Positions 14,270 to 22,857 of a stretch of 26,361 bases of DNA are shown here, one piece after another. The notes under the pieces were generated by a model. It was not told the origin of the DNA, searched no databases, and saw only the letters and a program-made list of their open reading frames with translations. The stretch lies in assembly GCA_008931825.1 (NCBI GenBank), contig QXVZ01016610.1, positions 1-26,361 of the forward strand, read 5' to 3'. Every line of letters begins with the position of its first letter. The first letter of the stretch is position 1. The translations under genes were made by a program, and so were the position numbers. Origin of the DNA: Phallusia fumigata (taxonomy: Eukaryota > Chordata > Ascidiacea > Phlebobranchia > Ascidiidae).

Positions 14270-16649
14270 TCATTGTGCTTTCCATTCCCATTCAGCTATT
14301 GTACCATCCCACTATAAAAAGCAAAGCCGTTGTAAGTTTAACTTTCAAACCAACCTCATGGATAAAAACCTGATCCATTACCTTACTTGTTTTCACTTCA
14401 CTACACAATGTACAACCAAACAGCCCAACGTAATATCATATCGATATATTGTTGGACCTTTGACTTTTTTATATTTGTGTTGGTTCTTTCTTAAAACAAA
14501 AATACTTCTGACTTTAATTACAATAATACTTGCACATACCGAGCTAGACATCATTTGGTGTTCATACGGGTGCCAATGTACATCGCGAACACAGTGTTTG
14601 TGCATTTTGTGCTTCGCTTCAACCTTTCCGGTCAGAAGATCATACACTGCAAAGATTTTTAGGAGATGTTTGCCAGAAAATGTTGTTGTTACATAGTTAC
14701 TGATTGCAAATATACTTTGTTCATACTACTTGATTAAAGCTAGCAATTATTTACAAGCACCCTCTAAATTCTGGAACAAAATCTGTTTAGTTTAGTGCTG
14801 GCTTATACTTTTTAGTTTACATGTGAAACCACCAGTGAGCCATAAAGTATATTGAAAAAAGGCATACAAACCACAAGCGAAATCCAATACTCTTACCAAA
14901 AACTCTTCCAGATGAACAACCAGAATAAACATATCGGTTTCCAGTGGTGTGCGCTGGAGAAAACCTCGCACGAATCAGTGTGTTCATAACTTTGTGCCCA
15001 GTGTACGTTTGCACAGAGGTGTCGCCCTCTACGGTTCGCTTGTGTTTGCGTACTACAAACAACAAAAAAGTGGTAAAAAATATTGTACATTTCCAAATCT
15101 GAATTACAAAAAGAGTGCAACGATATCAAACTGAAAGTTGTTGTTTTAAAACAGTGGTTTTCAAATTGTGGTACACAAAGGGTTTTCTGATGGTATGCAA
15201 AAACATTCTGTTTTTTTGAAAAATGTATTTATGGCTTTTTCTTTTACTTATTGTGTTCTGTCTGTGATTCCCTGCATTTCTGGACCCCCATGTGGTAAGC
15301 AATAAGAAAAAGATTGGGAACCACTGCTTTAAAAGTTTACATGCAATATACTAAGGAGTATTATTGGCTGATTAAACGGAATACAAAAATCTTACATTCT
15401 CTGGGGACGTTTTGCCATCTGTAGTCCCATGACTGATTTGAGACTATTCGCCTAACACTGTCAACGGCCGTGCCTGATGAGAAGTTTCTCATGTCCCATA
15501 GTTTAATACATTGGTCTTTGCTGTTTGATAACAAGTACCTTGCATCACCCTAAAAAGAGTTATTTATGTAAAAGTTACAAAAATTATAATATTGCCTCCT
15601 TACCTTCGAGTCGATGAATGTAATGCCATCGCGATGTCCAGCAAAAATACCAGCTGGCGTGGCGTTGTTTTCAGAGAAAGTTCGACGATCCCATACTTTT
15701 ACCAAACCATCATCACCACCGGAATACAGGATTTGTGATGATTTATCAGCAAAGCAGACGGCATTGATGTCATCTTCATGGGCATCGATCTGTTGAAATG
15801 TAAATAATCAGTAACATCAACTTTTGAATTGCAAGTCATTTTTCCTTAGCCACAACTAAAAGATATGTAAATTTCACCAAAAAATGTAGCCATCGTCAGT
15901 TTAGAATCTTAACTTTGACAGTTTACACACATTTAAAGTTCTTTCTGATCGATCCATATTGTAGACATAGAGATAGCCATCATTTGCTCTACAAAATCAC
16001 AAAAAAGGTAATGTTCTCAAATTATATACAGTTGGGCAATTTAGCACATATACTTGCCCACATATAATCTCTTCACCATCAGACGAAAACTTTAGTGAAA
16101 ATACAGCAAAACTGTGATGGTTTGGCCTTAAAACAAGAAAGAAACATGTTTACCAATTGTCCAGGTATTTACTGATAAAATATATCAGTACCTTAAATCT
16201 AAAGCCAGGTGTTGAGCAATCCTTGGATCATCCCCATCATGAACAGTACAAAGATGAACTGAAAGGGTTAATTGCTTGTTAAGATATTAAAATTGTCAAC
16301 AGTAGGCATAAATATGTACAGCCAGCAGCTATGGTTTGTTGTTTTTTTAAATGAAAAAAGTCAAATTTTTTCACCATGCTTCATGTAAACAAAGAAATCA
16401 AATAACGTAAAAATAACAAAACACAAATAAACACCTGTATCCGCATGTTTAAGACAAACCATTTGGAAGTTAGACATATTGTTTATTGTTTGAACTCACT
16501 GTAGCTAGACCAGCTGGAGTAAGCTGCATATCTAGAGTCAGGGCTGAAGGCAGTATCAAGCACACTCCATCCAACATCTTTGGCACGAATAACTTTAAAT
16601 GGATGCGAGTGTAACCCATTATGTGTGTTGAATACCCTGATGTGACGAT
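14270..16649 (-). CDS. DCAF11: DCAF11 (WDR23), exons 15-7 (assembly segment A)
   Basis: DCAF11 is a WD40 substrate receptor of CUL4-DDB1 ubiquitin ligases, known to promote turnover of NRF2/SKN-1. Exons here: 16649-16500 (7), 16258-16192 (8), 16126-16058 (9), 15988-15931 (10), 15789-15604 (11), 15549-15396 (12), 15052-14897 (13), 14646-14540 (14), 14311-14270 (15, TGA). They encode most WD repeats: AKDVGWSVLDTAFSPD, SSDGEEIICGANDGYLYVYN, ILYSGGDDGLVKVWDRR, LLSNSKDQCIKLWDMR, YVYSGCSSGRVFVYDLLTG, WDGTIAEWEW. Both WDRR and WDMR are WDXR boxes, which dock DDB1. Exon 9 needs a GC donor (GCAAGT) to keep frame. With exons 6-1 from segment B the full protein is 513 residues (human 546). The segment stops at the N at 16810. 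Confidence 0.96.
15152..15326. mobile_element. Non-autonomous hAT-type MITE in DCAF11 intron 12
   Basis: 175 bp element starting CAGTGGTTTTCAAA and ending, inverted, CAGTGGTTCCCAA, the classic hAT terminal consensus. It is flanked by near-identical 8-base target duplications, TTTTAAAA (15144-15151) and CTTTAAAA (15327-15334), the length hAT transposases make. No coding capacity. Confidence 0.75.
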
Positions 16650-16809
16650 CTGAAGAAAAGTAAACAGCAAATTTTGTCACCAAAGGAATTGCTGCCAGAC
16701 ATTGTATAAACTTATGATAGCTCTCCTAGCAAATATATTTTTACTGATGAATTAGTATCTCCTTTTCATAAAAAATAAAAAATCTAGTTTCGTAAAATAA
16801 ACTGTTACC

Positions 16810-16810
16810 N
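16810..16810. other. Unmerged contig/haplotype join (N) A|B
   Basis: 15643-16809 before the N is repeated as 16811-17970 after it, with about a dozen substitutions and several short indels. The repeat covers DCAF11 part of exon 11 through exon 7 and part of intron 6. This is an assembly overlap, not gene structure. Confidence 0.88.
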
Positions 16811-19508
16811 AAAAATACCAGCTGGCGTGGCGTTGTTTTCAGAGAAAGTTCGACGATCCCATACTTTTACCAAACCATCATCACCACCGGAATACAGGAT
16901 TTGTGACGATTTATCAGCAAAGCAGACGGCATTGATGTCATCTTCATGGGCATCGATCTGTTGAAATGTAAATAATCAGTAACATCAACTTTTGAATTGC
17001 AAGTCATTTTTCCTTAGCCACAACTAAAAGATATGTAAATTTCACCAAAAAATGTAGCCATCGTCAGTTTATGATCCTAACTTTGACAGTTTACACACAT
17101 TTAAAGTTCTTTCTGATCGATCCATATTGTAGACATAGAGATAGCCATCATTTGCTCTACAAAATCACAAAAAAGGTAATGTTTTCAAATTATATACAGT
17201 TGGGCAATTTAGCACATATACTTGCCCACATATAATCTCTTCACCATCAGACGAAAACTTTAGTGAAAATACAGCAAAACTGTGATGGTTTGGCCTTAAA
17301 ACAAGAAAGAAACATGTTTACCAATTGTCCAGGTATTTACTGATAAAATATATCAGTACCTTAAATCTAAAGCCAGGTGTTGAGCAATCCTTGGATCATC
17401 CCCATCATGAACAGTACAAAGATGAACTGAAAGGGTTAATTGCTTGTTAAGATATTAAAATTGTCAACAGTAGGCATAAATATGTACAGCCAGCAGCTAT
17501 GGTTTATTGTTTTTTTAAATGAAAAAAGTCAAATTTTTTCACCATGCTTCATGTAAACAAAGAAATCAAATAACGTAAATATAACAAAACACTTGTATCT
17601 GCATGTTTAAGACAAACCATTTGGAAGTTAGACGTATTGTTTAGTGTTTGAACTCACTGTAGCTAGACCAGCTGGAGTAAGCTGCATATCTAGAGTCAGG
17701 ACTGAAGGCAGTGTCAAGCACACTCCATCCTACATCTTTGGCACGAATTACTTTAAATGGATGCGAGTGTAACCCATTATGTGTGTTGAATACCCTGATG
17801 TGACGATCTGAAGAAAGTAAACAGCAAATTTTGTCACCAAAGGAATTGCTGCCAGACATTGTATAAACTTATTATAGCTCTCCTAGCAAATATATTTTTG
17901 CGTACTGATGAATTAGTATCTCCTTTTTATAAAAAATGAAAAATCTAGTTTCGTAAAATAAACTGTTACCTACTGTTGGTGACCTTTGTGATTCTAATCC
18001 TACTGTGAAGACTTGATATTTGGTACAACTTTACAAATACAGTTTTTGACACGTTTTGTACCTTGACAAGCAGATAGAAATAGGCTTCCATCCCTGGAAT
18101 ATGTTCCACAAAACATCTTCTCATGGTACGTCAGCCGATGCCCAACATGATTCGGAATAAATCTGTAACATCGTTTCAACACAATATGAATAAAAATAAA
18201 GCAAAAAAAGGATTGAGCTTCAGAATGCAATTGATTATAGATATAAGGGGTTATTATTATTATTTTTAAAAAAGTTACCAACCTTGATGAAATAGAAGTG
18301 CAAATCCCAGGAGAAAAATTTCCCCTTGAAGAACCACAAACGTTTGATTCTCTCTGGAACAAATGCACAGAAAGATTCTTTGCTTTGAAATTTGTAAAAT
18401 TAACACATTTATTTACACTACTTTCCAAGTTGTACCTGTCGTAACGCTATGGCTAAATTTTTAGGTCGATAAAACTGTTGCTTTCGATTTTCTACTCCAG
18501 ATGAAGTAGCATTATTTCGAACGAAAGAGAAGTCATGCCACAAATCCCCTTTCTGAAACAAGACAGGATAAATAAACAACAAAACCGCAACAAAAGTTCA
18601 AAAGACTGATTTGCAACAAATTAATTGATGAATGTATCATTTTCTAACATGCACAAAAATACATAAACACATACCAGCGGGGAGTTCCCAGTACAACCTA
18701 AAAGAAAACAAAAAAAATTAATTTGCTGCTAGGACCGGGACATATCATGTTTTATTAATGGGTGTTTAAATTACAGTTATGATTTGTTTGAGAAAGCTTG
18801 TAACATTTTCCACAACATAGTTTAATTTTTGTACCTGTTGTTGACTGTGGACAGCAGTTTGCCATCTCCTCTGTCTCTGATGCATTCGAGTCTTCATCGT
18901 GGAAATTAGAATCACTTGATCGTACCAATCTTACCTGACCACTAAATGCAAATAAAGGGGATTTGGTGTATGTGGCTTACCAAATAATTCATGTGCATAG
19001 TTGCACAAAACTTATGCAACTTTTGGTATGCTTATTCTGCCGCAATATTGTAGCATGAATGAATTTTACAATAAATTGTCATCTCAAATACCTTATGATT
19101 ACATGGCCTATGATTTTTTGATGGCCTATGATTAGTCACTTTTATACTGCAGAAAGATTAAAAAAACAGAAGTTTTCCAGTAATGGTGGTTTTTGCTTTT
19201 CCTGGATATAGTATGAAATGGTAATTATCAGTGTACAAATTGTTTGCTTTATAAGTACCATAAACGGATTTATATTAACAAGCATTAATCAGTTAAATCC
19301 AACCACCGCCTACCTTTTACAAATGGCCATTAAATACCATTTCTTCAAGTCATGTACAACTAAACAACACATACCTTCGAAGCATTAATGCTAAAAACAT
19401 TGCCAAAGAAGGATTCTCATCATCCCCTCCATCACTACTACTTTGCTCAATGTCGCTCTCATCTTCCATGTTTCTGTTTCGACGAAAAAGATCTAAGCGC
19501 GACCCCAT
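16811..19508 (-). CDS. DCAF11: DCAF11, exons 11(part)-1 (assembly segment B, supplies the 5' end)
   Basis: Exons: 19508-19375 (1, ATG), 18941-18835 (2), 18697-18675 (3, 23-base microexon), 18552-18436 (4), 18353-18283 (5), 18162-18062 (6), 17807-17658 (7), 17426-17360 (8), 17294-17226 (9), 17156-17099 (10), 16957-16811 (11, cut by the N). Start MGSRLDLFRRNRNMEDES is followed by an acidic Ser-rich stretch and SLAMFLALMLRR then GQVRLVRS, matching human LAQVLAYLLRRGQVRLV. Exons 4-6 give KGDLWHDFSF, RESNVCGSSRGNFSPG and MFCGTYSRDGSLFLSACQ, the first blade. Exons 11-7 duplicate those of segment A with only synonymous changes in exon 7, so I treat them as the other copy of the same exons. Segment B supplies the missing 5' half of the gene. 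Confidence 0.94.
19103..19133. repeat. Two-unit ATGGCCTATGATT minisatellite (segment B)
   Basis: Units at 19103-19115 and 19121-19133 in DCAF11 intron 1. The matching place in segment C (21536-21583) has three units, so the array varies between the two copies. Confidence 0.8.
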
Positions 19509-19511
19509 CAA

Positions 19512-19523
19512 CTACAAGCAGAA
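19512..19523 (-). promoter_or_regulatory. Splice acceptor 3 bases before DCAF11 ATG (possible spliced-leader site)
   Basis: Minus strand TTCTGCTTGTAG then TTG then ATG (19508). Present unchanged in segment C (ATG 21959). The close spacing and pyrimidine tract suit a trans-splice acceptor; a 5' UTR intron is the alternative. Confidence 0.35.
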
Positions 19524-19885
19524 TGTTGACAAAATAACGAGCATTTTTAAATCAGACGAAATCTTTTGGACAAGAAAATATTGCTGTTAAAAAGCTTTTG
19601 ATATGAAACTTTTACAATTTTCGAGACTAAAGTCTTTAGATTTTCTAAAAACTCAACTTAAAATAAAAGTTTGTTTTTTCGTGATTTGCTTTACAAAACA
19701 ACCAAACTATTCCAAATATAATCGAACTATTTTTCTCCTAATAGGTCGATTTATCATTTTGGCGCTTTATGTTAGCCTGGTTCAGTTAAAAACGCATATG
19801 CAAACACCTTTGTTAAAAAAAGACTTGTCAAAAACAAAGTTGCAGATAATGTTGACAAACAATCGCTGACACGAAGCAATTCATG

Positions 19886-19900
19886 CGTAACGTTACGTCA
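19886..19900. promoter_or_regulatory. Palindrome plus CRE-like site between DCAF11 and LIN9
   Basis: CGTAACGTTACGTCA joins a 12-base perfect palindrome with TTACGTCA, a CREB/ATF-like motif. The same sequence is at 22337-22351 in segment C. It lies about 0.4 kb from the DCAF11 start. Function inferred. Confidence 0.3.
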
Positions 19901-20222
19901 CGAATCAACAAACTAAGTGAAATCATGCGTGTTAATTTAAATATGACGCGTTTAGATAATAAAATCGTAATTTTTTTGTTTCTTTTATTACTTAGACCAA
20001 AAATCTTTTACAAATATTTTAAAATTGGCAAAAAAGAAAAATTAAAAAATAGTCGATCAGGTGGAATGCCTTTTAAGTGGCACAATATTATTAATGTTCC
20101 CTATTGCATTAACAAATGTCATGTTTTTCAATTTTAAAAATAATGTAGGTATTTTTTTGATTTGTTTTTTAAGCAAATAAATGCTTGTTAAGGTAAATAT
20201 TTCATTGGTTGTTAGTAATTCA

Positions 20223-20223
20223 N
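20223..20223. other. Unmerged contig/haplotype join (N) B|C
   Basis: 17797-20222 before the N is repeated as 20224-22674 after it, with scattered substitutions and indels, covering DCAF11 exons 7(part)-1 and the upstream region. Only C continues past this point into LIN9. Confidence 0.88.
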
Positions 20224-21959
20224 GATGTGACGATCTGAAGAAAGTAAACAGCAAATTTTGTCACCAAAGGAATTGCTGCCAGACATTGTATAAACTTATT
20301 ATAGCTCTCCTAGCAAATATATTTTTGCGTACTGATGAATTAGTATCTCCTTTTCATAAAAAATAAAAAATCTAGTTTCGTAAAATAAACTGTTACCTAC
20401 TGTTGGTGACCTTTGTGGTTCTAATCCCACTGTGAAGACTTGATATTTGGTACAACTTTACAAATACAGTTTTTGACACGTTTTGTACCTTGACAAGCAG
20501 ATAGAAATAGGCTTCCATCCCTGGAATATGTTCCACAAAACATCTTCTCATGGTACGTCAGCCGATGCCCAACATGATTCGGAATAAATCTGTAACATCG
20601 TTTCAACACAATATGAATAAAAATAAAGCAAAAAAAGGATTGAGCTTCAGAATGCAATTGATTATAGATATAAGGGGTTATTATTATTATTTTTAAAAAA
20701 GTTACCAACCTTGATGAAATAGAAGTGCAAATCCCAGGAGAAAAATTTCCCCTTGAAGAACCACAAACGTTTGATTCTCTCTGGAACAAATGCACAGAAA
20801 GATTCTTTGCTTTGAAATTTGTAAAATTAACACATTTATTTACACTACTTTCCAAGTTGTACCTGTCGTAACGCTATGGCTAAATTTTTAGGTCGATAAA
20901 ACTGTTGCTTTCGATTTTCTACTCCTGATGAGGTAGCATTATTTCGAACGAAAGAGAAGTCATGCCACAAATCCCCTTTCTGAAACAAGACAGGATAAAT
21001 AAACAACAAAACCGCAACAAAAGTTCAAAAGACTGATTTGCAACAAATTAAATGATGAATGTATCATTTTCTAACATGCACAAAAATACATAAACACATA
21101 CCAGCGGGGAGTTCCCAGTACAACCTAAAAGAAAACAAAAAAAATTAATTTGCTGCTAGGACCGGGACATATCATGTTTTATTAATGGGTGTTTAAATTA
21201 CAGTTATGATTTGTTTGAGAAAGCTTGTAACATTTTCCACAACATAGTTTAATTTTTTTACCTGTTGTTGACTGTGGACAGCAGTTTGCCATCTCCTCTG
21301 TCTCTGATGCATTCGAGTCTTCATCTTGGAAATTAGAATCACTAGATCGTACCAATCTTACCTGACCACTAAATGCAAATAAAAGGATTTGGTGTATGTG
21401 GCTTAACAAATAATTATTTTTGCATGTGCAAAGTTGCACAAAAATTATGCAGCTATTGGTTTGCTTATTCTGCCGCAATATTGTAGCATGAATGAATTTT
21501 ACAATAAATTGTCATCTCAAATACCTTATGATTACATGGCCTATGATTAGTTATGGCCTATGATTTTTTGATGGCCTATGATTAGATACCTTTATACTGT
21601 AGAAAGATAAAAAAAAACAGAAGTTTTTCAGTAATGGTGGTTTTTGCTTTTCCTTGCTATAGTACAAAATGGTAATTATCAGTGTACAAATAGTTTGCTT
21701 TATAAATACCATAAACGGATTTATATTAACAAGCATTAATCAGTTAAATCCAACCACCGCCTTCCTTTTACAAATGGCCATTAAATACCATTTCTTCAAG
21801 TCATGTACAACTAAACAACACATACCTTCGAAGCATTAATGCTAAAAACATTGCCAAAGAAGGATTCTCATCATCCCCTCCATCACTACTACTTTGCTCA
21901 ATGTCGCTCTCATCTTCCATGTTTCTGTTTCGACGAAAAAGATCTAAGCGCGACCCCAT
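20224..21959 (-). CDS. DCAF11: DCAF11, exons 7(part)-1, second copy (assembly segment C)
   Basis: Redundant copy of the 5' half of DCAF11: exons 21959-21826 (1), 21368-21262 (2), 21124-21102 (3), 20979-20863 (4), 20780-20710 (5), 20589-20489 (6), 20234-20224 (7, first 11 bases, cut by the N). Exon lengths and phases equal those of segment B. One amino-acid difference is visible in exon 2: FQDEDSN here, FHDEDSN in B. The rest of the gene is absent on this side of the N. With the ~2.4 kb overlap this argues for an allelic duplicate rather than a second gene. Confidence 0.92.
21536..21583. repeat. Three-unit ATGGCCTATGATT minisatellite (segment C)
   Basis: Units at 21536-21548, 21553-21565 and 21571-21583; segment B has two units at the same intronic place. 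Confidence 0.8.
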
Positions 21960-22857
21960 CAACTACAAGCAGAATGTTGACAAAATAACGAGCATTTTTA
22001 AATCAGACGAAATCTTTTGGACGAGAAAATAATGCTGTTAAAAAGCTTTTGATATGAAACTTTTACAATTTTCGAGACTAAAGTCTTTAGATTTTCTAAA
22101 AACTCAACTTAAAATAAAAGTTTGTTTTTTCGTGATTTGCTTTACAAAACAACCAAACTATTCCAAATATATTCGAACTATTTTTCTCCTAATAGGTCGA
22201 TTTATCATTTTGGCGCTTTATGTTAGCCTGGTTCAGTTAAAAACGCATATGCAAACACCTTTGTTAAAAAAAGACTTGTCAAAAACAAAGTTGCAGATAA
22301 TGTTGACAAACAATCGCTGACACGAAGCAATTCATGCGTAACGTTACGTCACGAATCAACAAACTAAGTGAAATCATGCGTGTTAATTTAAATATGACGG
22401 GTTTTGATAATAAAATCGTAATTTTTTTATTTCTTTTATTACTTAGACCAAAAATTTTTCACAAATATTTTAAAATTGGCAAAAAAAGAAAAATTAAAAA
22501 ATAGTCGATCAGGTGGAATGCCTTTTAAGTGGCACAATATTATTAATGTTCCCTATTGCATTAACAAATGTCATGTTTTTCAATTTTAAAAATAATGTAG
22601 GTATTTTTTTGATTTGTTTTTTAAGCAAATAAATGCTTGTTAAGGTAAATATTTCATTGGTTGTTAGTAATTCATAGAAAACGTAAAAATTAATCATAAT
22701 CCATCAAGGATGAAAATAGCGCCGCAAGCGAAAAGGGCGCGTTTGCAAATTTTTTAATTCGGTGTTGCGTTTGTTCTCGTAGCATTTTGTGTTGTTGGGG
22801 TTGTTAAATTTGTTGGGGTAAGTTTTTCTCCAACTTTTTCAAACTACAAGCGACAAT
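21960..22857. other. Divergent DCAF11/LIN9 intergenic region (segment C)
   Basis: About 0.9 kb between the two ATGs. 21960-22674 repeats segment B; 22675-22857 is unique. The unique part has a short GC-rich patch (22718-22741: gcgccgcaagcgaaaagg then gcgcg) with E2F-like GCGAAAA and GGGCGCG, about 120-140 bases before the LIN9 ATG. No coding exon recognised. Confidence 0.5.

Larger units (their letters stand above)
19509..20222. other. DCAF11 upstream/promoter region (segment B copy)
   Basis: Upstream of the DCAF11 ATG and shared with segment C (21960-22674). It includes a pyrimidine-rich acceptor TTCTGCTTGTAG ending 3 bases before the ATG and a perfect palindrome CGTAACGTTACG (19886-19897) running into TTACGTCA, a CRE-like site. 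An 88-codon plus-strand ORF here (19603-19869) resembles no protein I know and is not called. Confidence 0.6.

Noticed and set aside
14270-21959. A DCAF11 gene family or WD-repeat expansion
   Set aside because: All breaks are at N bases, the exons are the same rather than diverged repeats, and substitutions are at allelic level.
19603-22320. An 88-codon plus-strand ORF at 19603-19869 that recurs at 22054-22320 with one residue changed
   Set aside because: It recurs because the whole region is duplicated by the assembly overlap. It lies in the DCAF11 promoter, resembles no known family, and its single visible change is an amino-acid replacement, so conservation is not evidence of coding.
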